Assembly: GCA_035551835.1 (NCBI GenBank)
Contig: DASZMN010000126.1
Location: 1 to 64,000, forward strand
Direction of reading: 5' to 3'
DNA: 64,000 nucleotides
Source of the DNA: Bog-473 sp035551835
GTDB taxonomy: Bacteria > Actinomycetota > Acidimicrobiia > Acidimicrobiales > RAAP-2
Shown here: positions 57,858-64,000 of the stretch, one piece after another
How positions within the stretch are numbered: position 1 is the first letter of the stretch
How the letters are laid out: every line of letters starts with the position of its first letter
Position numbers and translations under genes: made by a program
The notes under the pieces: generated by a model
What the model saw: only the letters and a program-made list of their open reading frames with translations
Databases searched by the model: none
Told to the model about the DNA's origin: nothing

Positions 57858-58949
57858 GTGCGCCCCCAACCGTTGCTGCGCCACGCCGGCGACGCCACCC
57901 CCGAGTGGCTGACGGGGGTGCTGGCCGCCAACGGCCTGCTCGGGGAGGGCGCGGCCGTCACCTCCTTCGAAACGGCGCCGATCGGCACGGGCCAGATGGC
58001 GGACACGACGCGCTTCTCCCTCGCGTACGACGCCCCGGCGGCCGGGCCTCCCACCGTGGTGGGCAAGTTCGCCTCGGCCGACGATCAGAGCCGCGCCACC
58101 GGCCTGGCCCTGCGCGCCTACGAGATCGAGGTGCGCTTCTACCGTGAGGTCGCCGGCCGGATCGCCACCCGACTGCCGGCGGTGTACGCCGCCGAGATCG
58201 AGCCCGAGACCGGCTGGTTCACCCTCCTCATGGAAGACATCGCCGGCGCGCAACAAGGCGACCAGATCGCCGCGTGTGAGCCCGACGTCGCGGCCGCGGT
58301 GCTCGAGGGCATGGCCGGGTTGCACGCCCCGTGCTGGGAGTCACGCGAGCTCGCCGGGTTGGAGTGGCTCAATCGCAACACGCCAGACTCGGCCGCGGTC
58401 CTCGCCGCCATGGTGTCCTCGTTGCTGCCCGGTTTCCTCGAGCGCTATGCCGACGACCTCACGCCCGAATACCAGGAGGTCTGCCGCGTCTTCGCCGAGC
58501 ACATTCCGGCGTACGTCAGCGAGCGCGCCAACGGGCCGCGCACCGCGGCCCACGGAGACTTCCGGCTCGACAACTTCTTGTTCCAACCCGGCGACGCCCA
58601 CCCGGTCGTGGTCGACTGGCAGACGGCCGTGTGGACCGGCGCCGCGTTCGACGTCGCCTACTTCGTCGGCGGCTGCCTGACGGCCGAGGACCGCCGCACC
58701 CACCAGGATGACCTGCTGGCGCACTACCACGACGCCCTGCGCCGCCTCGGGGTCCGTGACTACAGCCTCGAGCAGCTGCGCACCGACGTCCGCTGGGAGA
58801 GCTTCGCCGGGGTCCTCATGGCCATCGTGGCGTCCATGATCGTCGAACGCACCGAACGCGGCGACCTCATGTTCCTGACGAGCACCATCCGTCACGCCCA
58901 GCACGCCCTGGACGAGGACGCTCCCGCGCTCCTGCTGGCAGCGGGATGA
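57858..58949 (+). CDS. Phosphotransferase (APH/EcKinase-like) family protein
   Basis: A 363-residue kinase-fold protein. The Brenner motif HGDFRLDNFLF and the metal motif VVDWQTAVW (equivalent of DFG) are intact near residues 235 and 255; the N-lobe has PTVVGKFASAD with a candidate ATP Lys. Such proteins phosphorylate small molecules including sugars, ecdysteroids or aminoglycosides, and in actinobacteria are often next to acyl-CoA dehydrogenases. It overlaps the phosphatase gene by four bases (ATGA), so a linked role is likely. Confidence 0.82.
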   Translation: MRPQPLLRHAGDATPEWLTGVLAANGLLGEGAAVTSFETAPIGTGQMADTTRFSLAYDAPAAGPPTVVGKFASADDQSRATGLALRAYEIEVRFYREVAGRIATRLPAVYAAEIEPETGWFTLLMEDIAGAQQGDQIAACEPDVAAAVLEGMAGLHAPCWESRELAGLEWLNRNTPDSAAVLAAMVSSLLPGFLERYADDLTPEYQEVCRVFAEHIPAYVSERANGPRTAAHGDFRLDNFLFQPGDAHPVVVDWQTAVWTGAAFDVAYFVGGCLTAEDRRTHQDDLLAHYHDALRRLGVRDYSLEQLRTDVRWESFAGVLMAIVASMIVERTERGDLMFLTSTIRHAQHALDEDAPALLLAAG

Positions 58950-59470
58950 CGGACCTCTTGGTGCTCTGCACCGGCAACGCGGCGCGCTCCGTGATGGCGG
59001 GCTTCATGCTTGACGCCCTGTGGAACGGCCGCGCCGAAGCGCTGCAGATCGTCACGGCAGGCACCCACGTGATCGACGGGCAGCCCATGGGCATGCGCAC
59101 CCGTACCGCCTTGACGCGCATTCCCGAGCTGGCCACCGCCGATTTCCGCCGGCACCGCAGCCGCCAGGTCCACGGCGTGGACCTGGTCCGCGCCGAGTTG
59201 GTGGTCGTCATGGAGGCGGACCACGTTCGCTTCGTCCGACGACGTTTTCCGGACGCAGCCGCCAAGACCGCCACGATCCGCCGCTTGTGCGGTGAGCTGG
59301 AACCGTCGCCGCCCACCCTCGGCGAGCGCGTCGTTGGCTTGCACCTGGCCGCGGTGGAGGTGTCCGACGACGAGGACGTGCTCGATCCGGCCGGCCACGA
59401 AGGCGACTTCTACGCGGCGTGCGCCGACCAGCTGTGGGACCTCTGCGGCCAGCTCGTCGAGTTGTTGTAG
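58946..59470 (+). CDS. Low-molecular-weight phosphatase (LMWPTP/ArsC fold)
   Basis: A 174-residue protein with the P-loop C-x5-R-S near the N-terminus (LLVLCTGNAARSVMAGFML), the mark of low-Mr protein tyrosine phosphatases and thioredoxin-type arsenate reductases. A Asp in a late loop (EDVLDPAGHEGDF) is the likely general acid. The length, slightly above 150, and the mid-domain (VHGVDLVRAELVVVMEADH) favour a phosphatase. It is translationally coupled to the APH-family kinase. Confidence 0.83.
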   Translation: MTDLLVLCTGNAARSVMAGFMLDALWNGRAEALQIVTAGTHVIDGQPMGMRTRTALTRIPELATADFRRHRSRQVHGVDLVRAELVVVMEADHVRFVRRRFPDAAAKTATIRRLCGELEPSPPTLGERVVGLHLAAVEVSDDEDVLDPAGHEGDFYAACADQLWDLCGQLVELL

Positions 59471-59521
59471 GCCCCGAGCCTGGGCCCACCCGTCCCGGCC
59501 GAGCCGGCCATGACGGATTGC

Positions 59522-60145
59522 TCAGTCGGCGTGCACCGAGCGCAGACCGGCCCAGGCCAGGTCCGCCATGCGCCGGGCCAGGCGCTGCGCCTCCTCGTCG
59601 GCCTCGGCGTCGGTGTCGGGCCGGTGCGCCATGAAGCGCCGGCTCGCACCCTCGGCCATGCCGACGATCCCGTAGGCGAGCAGCCGGCGGTGGTCGTCGT
59701 CCAGCCCGGCGTTGATGAGCGGGTCGATGGCCTCGGCGATGGCGTCCTCGACCGCCCGGAGAGCCCGCCCGAGCTCGAAGTCGTCGGCGTGGTCGCGTCC
59801 GTAGAGGAGGCGGAACTCGGGCTCGTTGCTCACCACCAGCCGGAAATAGGCGGCGAACCCCAGCTCGACCTGCTGGCGCGGGCCCTCGGCCCGCATGACC
59901 GCGCGCCGGATGGCCGTGAGCAGGTCCTGCGCAATCGAGTCGACCAGCTCCAGATAGAGCGCCCGTTTTGAGGAGAAGTGCTGGTAGAGGAGCGGCTTCG
60001 TGACGCCGGCGCGCTCGGCGATGTCGTCCATCGTCGTGGCCCGATAGCCCCGGTGCGCGAAGAGCTCGAGCGCCACCGCGAACAGCTGTCCGCGGCGCTG
60101 CTCGGCGGTCAGCCTTCGGGAGGCCGCCTGGATCGGACTCGACAT
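59522..60145 (-). CDS. TetR-family transcriptional regulator
   Basis: A 207-residue regulator. The helix-turn-helix reads TMDDIAERAGVTKPLLYQHF with the usual preceding helix (LFAVALELFAHRGYRAT). The C-terminal domain (SIAQDLLTAIRRAVMRAEGP) is helical. ATG 60145 is favoured over GTG 60154 because TAACGT lies seven bases upstream of it. That box overlaps the stop of the glycosyltransferase gene, which precedes it on the same strand. Target genes are unknown. Confidence 0.84.
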   Translation of the reverse strand: MSSPIQAASRRLTAEQRRGQLFAVALELFAHRGYRATTMDDIAERAGVTKPLLYQHFSSKRALYLELVDSIAQDLLTAIRRAVMRAEGPRQQVELGFAAYFRLVVSNEPEFRLLYGRDHADDFELGRALRAVEDAIAEAIDPLINAGLDDDHRRLLAYGIVGMAEGASRRFMAHRPDTDAEADEEAQRLARRMADLAWAGLRSVHAD

Positions 60146-60152
60146 CCCGCTC

Positions 60153-60158
60153 ACGTTA
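60153..60158 (-). promoter_or_regulatory. Leaderless -10 box TAACGT for the TetR gene
   Basis: On the minus strand TAACGT is followed by seven bases and the ATG at 60145. It overlaps the stop codon of the upstream glycosyltransferase gene. Confidence 0.42.
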
Positions 60159-61205
60159 CCGACTGGTCACACCCTTGCCCGAGATCCCGCTCCCGGTGAG
60201 CACGCCGGCCAAGCGGGCGGGCAGGTCGGCCAGGTTGAAGTGCGTGGCGGCCACGCGCTGGTTGTGGGTCAGCCGCGCCTCGTCCCTCTGCTCCAGCCAG
60301 CGCGCCAGGGGGGCCGGGTCCGCCACGCCGAACCAACGGAACCCGAAGGCGGCGAGCTCGGCCGCCACCGGGTAGGAGCCGATGGCAAGGGGCCGCCGAT
60401 GGGTGGCCGACTCGACGGACGGGTTGCCGAACCCCTCCCAGAACGAGGGGAGCACTACGGCATCGCACGCCGCGTACGCGTCGGCGATCGAGCAGCCCCC
60501 CGGGGGCTGCCCCAGGAGCACCGGACAGCTGGCGCGCGCGACCAGTCGGTCGAGCTCGGGCCCGTACCCGTCCTCGGCCGGCCCGAGGAGCCAGTAGGCG
60601 CCGCCGACCGCCGCCGTCAGCTCGAGCGCGCCGGCGATGTTCTTGCGCTCGAGCGCGCGGGTCGGCTGGAGCAACAGCGCGCCGTCGTCGAGGCCGAGTG
60701 TGGCGCGCGTGCGCGCCCGGTCGCCGGGTGCGGGGTCGGGGTCGAAGGCGTTGTAGATCGTCGTGGCGGCCACACCGCGCGCCCCGAGCTCGGCCCGGCT
60801 CAGCTCATTGATGGTGACGTGCACCCACCGTGGGTCGTCGGGCGGTGGCGGGAGGTGGGCCAGGTGCGGGCGCTGCCACGGAAGGTCGTGGTGATGGAAG
60901 AGGGCCGGGCGCGCGGCGCAGACGCGCGCCACAATCGCCGCGGCCGGGGGGTTGAGCGGAAGGGAGCACAGGTTCTCGACGACGACGAGGTCGGCGGCCG
61001 CGCATGCGTCCTCCACCTCGGGGCGCGTCGGCGGCTCGGCCGCGTCGATGGCGAGTCCAGGGAGCACGAGGTCGACCGCGCCGGCGCCCGCGACGGTGCG
61101 CACCTCCCAGCCGAGCGTCCGGAGCGCCCACGCCCATTTCGCGGCCTCGACCGAGACGCCGTCGCCCCCGCCGAGCCGGAACGAGATCATGCAGGCCGTC
61201 GGCAT
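60156..61205 (-). CDS. GT4-like (GT-B fold) glycosyltransferase
   Basis: A 349-residue glycosyltransferase. The N-lobe opens MISFRLGGGDGVSVEAAKWA, the Gly-rich acceptor loop; the C-lobe has PTRALERKNIAGALELTAAV and the sugar-nucleotide site PSFWEGFGNPSVESATHRR with the usual E-x7-E-like pattern. ATG 61205 is favoured because TACAGT lies seven bases upstream; the frame reaches 61214. It is divergent from gmd across 74 bp, so it may use GDP-mannose-derived sugars for a surface polysaccharide; that link is inferred. Confidence 0.78.
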   Translation of the reverse strand: MPTACMISFRLGGGDGVSVEAAKWAWALRTLGWEVRTVAGAGAVDLVLPGLAIDAAEPPTRPEVEDACAAADLVVVENLCSLPLNPPAAAIVARVCAARPALFHHHDLPWQRPHLAHLPPPPDDPRWVHVTINELSRAELGARGVAATTIYNAFDPDPAPGDRARTRATLGLDDGALLLQPTRALERKNIAGALELTAAVGGAYWLLGPAEDGYGPELDRLVARASCPVLLGQPPGGCSIADAYAACDAVVLPSFWEGFGNPSVESATHRRPLAIGSYPVAAELAAFGFRWFGVADPAPLARWLEQRDEARLTHNQRVAATHFNLADLPARLAGVLTGSGISGKGVTSR

Positions 61206-61212
61206 CGTGCGC

Positions 61213-61218
61213 ACTGTA
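61213..61218 (-). promoter_or_regulatory. Leaderless -10 box TACAGT for the glycosyltransferase gene
   Basis: On the minus strand TACAGT is followed by seven bases and the ATG at 61205. Confidence 0.48.
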
Positions 61219-61266
61219 GGTGCGCCGGCGAGAACTCCCTGCAGAAGCCCTCGTGCGCCTGTCGGC

Positions 61267-61272
61267 TAGCCT
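61267..61272 (+). promoter_or_regulatory. Leaderless -10 box TAGCCT for gmd
   Basis: TAGCCT is followed by seven bases and the ATG at 61280; the divergent box for the glycosyltransferase is about 50 bp away. Confidence 0.48.
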
Positions 61273-61279
61273 GCTCGCG

Positions 61280-62251
61280 ATGGCAAACCGGGCTCTGATC
61301 ACTGGCGTCACGGGCCAAGACGGCTCGTACCTGGCGGAATTCCTGCTCTCCAAGGGATACACGGTCATCGGCATGGTCCGGCGCTCGAGCACCGTCAACT
61401 TCGAGCGCATCGCCCACATCCAGGACCAGCTCGAGCTGGTCGCGGGCGACCTCCTGGACGAGATCTCGCTCATCAACATCCTGCGCGACCACCGTCCGAC
61501 CGAGGTCTACAACCTGGCCGCACAGTCCTTCGTCCAGACCAGCTGGAGCCAGCCCGTCCTGACCGGTGAGACGACGGCCATGGGGGTCACCCGTCTGCTC
61601 GACGCCATCCGGCTCGTCGATCCCGAGGTCCGCTTCTACCAGGCCAGCTCCTCGGAGATGTTCGGCAAGGTGCTCGAGGTCCCCCAGAGCGAGGACACAC
61701 CCTTCTACCCCCGGAGCCCTTACGGCGTGGCCAAGGTCTACGGCCACTGGATCACCGTCAACTATCGCGAGAGCTACGACCTGCACGCCTCGTCGGGGAT
61801 CCTGTTCAACCACGAGTCGCCTCGCCGGGGCCTTGAGTTCGTCACCCGCAAGGTGACGCACGGCGTGGCGCGTATTGCGAACAAGCTCGACGACAAGCTG
61901 GCGCTCGGCAATCTCGATGCGCAACGTGACTGGGGCTACGCGGCCGACTACGTCCGGGCCATGTGGCTGATGCTCCAGCAGGACGGCCCGGGCGACTTCG
62001 TCGTGTCGACGGGCGAGACACACGAGGTCCGCGAGCTCTGCCGCTTAGCCTTCGAAGCGGTCGGGCTCGACTGGGAGGAGCACGTCGTCATCGACGAGCG
62101 CTTCCTGCGCCCCGCCGAGGTCGACCTCCTGGTGGGTGACCCGGCCAAGGCGCACGAGGTCCTGGGCTGGCAGCCCCAGGTCGACTTTCCGGGGCTGATC
62201 GAGATGATGGTCAAGGCCGACATGGACGCGGTCCGTAAGAGCCTGAGATAA
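61280..62251 (+). CDS. gmd: GDP-mannose 4,6-dehydratase
   Basis: A 323-residue NDP-sugar dehydratase of the extended SDR family. The cofactor motif GVTGQDGSYLAEFLLSKGYT, the substrate segment YNLAAQSFVQTSW, catalytic Ser/Glu in QASSSEMFG and YxxxK in SPYGVAKVYGHW are intact, as is the GDP-binding FNHESPRRG. It converts GDP-mannose to GDP-4-keto-6-deoxymannose, the precursor of fucose and rhamnose-type surface sugars. The ATG at 61280 is the family start; the frame reaches 20 codons further up without coding look. Confidence 0.92.
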   Translation: MANRALITGVTGQDGSYLAEFLLSKGYTVIGMVRRSSTVNFERIAHIQDQLELVAGDLLDEISLINILRDHRPTEVYNLAAQSFVQTSWSQPVLTGETTAMGVTRLLDAIRLVDPEVRFYQASSSEMFGKVLEVPQSEDTPFYPRSPYGVAKVYGHWITVNYRESYDLHASSGILFNHESPRRGLEFVTRKVTHGVARIANKLDDKLALGNLDAQRDWGYAADYVRAMWLMLQQDGPGDFVVSTGETHEVRELCRLAFEAVGLDWEEHVVIDERFLRPAEVDLLVGDPAKAHEVLGWQPQVDFPGLIEMMVKADMDAVRKSLR

Positions 62252-62265
62252 CAGGGGCGGCCGCG

Positions 62266-63099
62266 CTGTTCCTCCCCGCTGCACCCGCCGCGATTTCGGC
62301 GGATCCCGCCGGCATCCTCGTCGCCTTCGGGGCCGGGATCCTCTCCTTTGTCTCGCCCTGTGTCCTGCCACTGGTCCCGGGCTACGTGTCCATGGTCTCG
62401 GGCCTCTCGGCCGCCGAGCTCGAGGCAGGGGGAGAGGGGGCGACCCCGTCGGCGGCGTTGCGCCCCGTCCTACGCGGCATCGCCCTCTTCGTGGCCGGCT
62501 TCACGATCGTCTTCGTCGCCCTCGGCGCCACCGCTTCGGGCATCGGGCACGCTCTCACGACGCACCGGGTGACGCTCACCTACGTCAGCGGCGGCATCAT
62601 CGTCTTTCTCGGGGTGGTCATGCTGCTCAGTGCGCTGCCCTCGGCGGTGTGGGCGAACGCCGGATCGGGCACGCTCGGCCTGGTGTCGCGGGTCACCGGC
62701 GAGCACCGCTTCGACGTCCGCCCCTCGCGGCTCGGCAAATGGGCCGCGCCCGTCATGGGGATGGCGTTCGCCTTTGCCTGGACGCCGTGTGTCGGCCCGG
62801 TGCTGGGCGTCGTCCTCGGTTTGGCCAGCCGGACGGGCACCCTCGCCGGCGGCGTCGTGCTGCTCTTTGCGTACTCGCTCGGCCTCGCCTTGCCGTTCAT
62901 CCTGGTCGGCCTGGCCTTCGGCCGTTTCACCGCCGCCATGGGCAGGGCGCGGCACTGGTTGTGGGCGGTCGAGCTCGTGGCCGGTGCGCTGCTGGTCGGG
63001 TTCGGCGTGATCCTCTTGACCGACAACATCGGCGTGATCTCCAACCACGTGTCGAGCTGGCTCAACGACATCGGGCTCGGCCGTTTGTCGACGAGCTGA
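62266..63099 (+). CDS. ccdA: CcdA/DsbD-like cytochrome c biogenesis membrane protein; start codon uncertain
   Basis: About 277 residues, six membrane segments. Both redox cysteines of the family are present: ILSFVSPCVLPLVPGY and FAFAWTPCVGPVLG. It moves reducing equivalents across the membrane for haem attachment or extracytoplasmic thiol reduction. The first canonical start in frame is GTG 62386, but it lies after the first catalytic Cys and first helix, which must therefore be translated. Between the in-frame stop at 62236 and 62386 there is no ATG, GTG or TTG; CTG 62266 behind AGGGGCGG is the best candidate. The partners (CcsB, ResB, thioredoxin) are not in the window. Confidence 0.75.
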   Translation: MFLPAAPAAISADPAGILVAFGAGILSFVSPCVLPLVPGYVSMVSGLSAAELEAGGEGATPSAALRPVLRGIALFVAGFTIVFVALGATASGIGHALTTHRVTLTYVSGGIIVFLGVVMLLSALPSAVWANAGSGTLGLVSRVTGEHRFDVRPSRLGKWAAPVMGMAFAFAWTPCVGPVLGVVLGLASRTGTLAGGVVLLFAYSLGLALPFILVGLAFGRFTAAMGRARHWLWAVELVAGALLVGFGVILLTDNIGVISNHVSSWLNDIGLGRLSTS

Positions 63100-63164
63100 C
63101 GTCGCGAGGCTGACGTGCGCCCCTCGCCGGCGCCCCTAGGCGGAAGACGTAGCCGGTCACGCGA

Positions 63165-64000
63165 TCACTCCCTTCGGTCCAACAGGTCACAAAACGTGCG
63201 GGCGAAGGTGTGGACGTCGCCGGGCCAGCGTGCCGACACGTAGGACCCGTCGCGCACGACCCAGGCCGGCCGGGCATCGCTGAGCGTGTCGCGGGCGCGG
63301 CCGCTCGTCTTGCGCCGGTAGTCCGGCGCATCGCGCGCCACGTCCTCGAAGTCGGCCGGTGCGGCCAACGCCCGCGTCACCTCCCGCTGCACCGACATGT
63401 AGCCGTGCCCCTGGCCGGGCTCGTCGGTATAGGTCCGGTAGTAGTTGGCGTCCCAGAAGCGCGCGTAGCGGGCGACGCTCCAGGCCTTGTACTCCAGCGC
63501 CCAGGTGAGCGCCGTCGTGCGCCGGCCGTGCAGGACCGAGCGCCCGGTGGTCGGGTCGGTCGCCCGCGCCGCCACGAGGACGCCGTGACAGATCGCGCCG
63601 ACCGGCTTGTCCGCCCGGAACGAGTCCACCGCCATCTGCTGCACCTCGAGGCTCTCGAGGTAGGCGCGCATCCCGCGGGCGCGGTGGCCACCGGGTAGCA
63701 CGAGCGCGTCGTAGGCGCTGCGGCGCGCCGCCGCCCAGAGCAGTGGCGAGCGGTACGCGGGGTCCTCGCGCAAGGCCCCGTACGCCCGTCGGCCCGCTGC
63801 GTCGGCGCGCAGGAGGCGGCCCACCATCGTCAACCGGCGCACCCCGGGGACGAACCCCCACGGGTCGAGCCCCTGGCCGGTCACCATCAGGTCATCGGCC
63901 TCGCCGACGTGGCCCGACGGCGTGGCGAACACCACGTCGTGGCCGGCTGCCCTGAGCACCTGCCAGCTGACGGCCACCTCGGTGGGGTCGAAGTCGCAGG
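63165..64000 (-). CDS. DJ-1/PfpI type 1 glutamine amidotransferase-like protein, 5' end outside the window
   Basis: At least 277 residues; the frame is still open at the window edge with codons DFDPTEVAVSWQVL, the usual beginning of this group just after the first strand. The nucleophile elbow is PVGAICHGVLVAARA with its Cys, and LPGGHRARGMRAYLE precedes it. The central EADDLMVTGQGLDPWG and C-terminal VRDGSYVSARWPGDVHTFAR match long PfpI-like hydrolases or chaperones. It converges on ccdA with a 65-bp gap that shows no other gene. Confidence 0.8.
   Translation of the reverse strand, partial: CDFDPTEVAVSWQVLRAAGHDVVFATPSGHVGEADDLMVTGQGLDPWGFVPGVRRLTMVGRLLRADAAGRRAYGALREDPAYRSPLLWAAARRSAYDALVLPGGHRARGMRAYLESLEVQQMAVDSFRADKPVGAICHGVLVAARATDPTTGRSVLHGRRTTALTWALEYKAWSVARYARFWDANYYRTYTDEPGQGHGYMSVQREVTRALAAPADFEDVARDAPDYRRKTSGRARDTLSDARPAWVVRDGSYVSARWPGDVHTFARTFCDLLDRRE

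Noticed and set aside
1..64000. tRNA, rRNA, CRISPR array, integrase or transposase genes
   Set aside because: I looked in the gaps and among the reading frames and saw no cloverleaf, no regular spaced repeat array and no mobile-element protein motifs. A tRNAscan, Infernal and ISfinder run would be decisive.

Overview
This is a high-GC, gene-dense chromosomal window that looks like an actinomycetote, most plausibly a member of the class Acidimicrobiia or a close uncultured soil lineage. The pointers are the CU044_5270-type protein behind an ECF sigma factor, a WS/DGAT acyltransferase, several acyl-CoA dehydrogenases, a WhiG/FliA-like sigma factor, and a secreted polysaccharide deacetylase with a tail of 42-residue 'GLAATPDGGGYW' repeats, a repeat I associate with Acidimicrobiia. 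The class is an inference; no rRNA gene is present. I see no tRNA, rRNA, CRISPR array, prophage or insertion sequence.

Layout. 0-5 kb: a VOC protein and an SDR, then a four-gene sulfonate/taurine-type cassette (binding protein, permease, ATPase, TauD-family dioxygenase). 5-10 kb: ECF sigma factor with its membrane partner, then a membrane protein overlapping a NarL-type two-component pair, then a decayed permease. 10-19 kb: CrtI-like oxidoreductase, DUF2834 membrane protein, ArsC-like protein, a duplicated CAP-like lipoprotein, methyltransferase, SDR, GDT1-family transporter, GbsR/MarR regulator and the repeat-tailed deacetylase. 19-22 kb: two tandem orphan response regulators facing a WhiG-like sigma factor. 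22-33 kb: glutamate decarboxylase, a channel-like membrane protein, DUF1269, formate-THF ligase, acyl-CoA dehydrogenase, tsaD/tsaC, a VOC protein, WS/DGAT and an alpha/beta hydrolase. 34-39 kb: a branched-chain-amino-acid-type ABC importer made of only three polypeptides because permeases and ATPases are both fused. 39-44 kb: divergent valS and cysS, then an operator-controlled acyl-CoA dehydrogenase. 44-50 kb: an accessory stretch with two paralogous MarR regulators, an isochorismatase-family hydrolase, an MFS exporter, AlkA and a broken second isochorismatase gene. 50-64 kb: a penicillin-binding-protein-like pseudoenzyme, an orphan binding protein, GNAT, a TetR/MFS pair with two operators, a hydrolase, a MEDS-STAS protein, APH kinase, a low-Mr phosphatase, TetR, glycosyltransferase, gmd, ccdA and a DJ-1/PfpI protein cut by the window edge.

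Regulatory theme. At least fifteen genes have a TANNNT hexamer 6-9 nt before the start codon and generally no Shine-Dalgarno sequence, the signature of leaderless transcription. This also decides several starts (12802, 44805, 60145, 61205). The most compact case is valS/cysS, whose opposite -10 boxes overlap by five bases in a 20-bp gap. The two marR genes share a duplicated control module: a TGCTT-N6-GCAA site lies two bases upstream of each leaderless -10 box.

Other points worth reading: a D,D-carboxypeptidase homologue that has lost its nucleophile and general base, a STAS domain without a phosphorylatable residue, and two conserved genes (ccdA and a small membrane protein) with no ATG, GTG or TTG at their expected start. 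No single wholly new multi-gene system is demonstrable by reading. The duplicated MarR/isochorismatase locus and the leaderless divergent synthetase promoter are the best candidates for follow-up.
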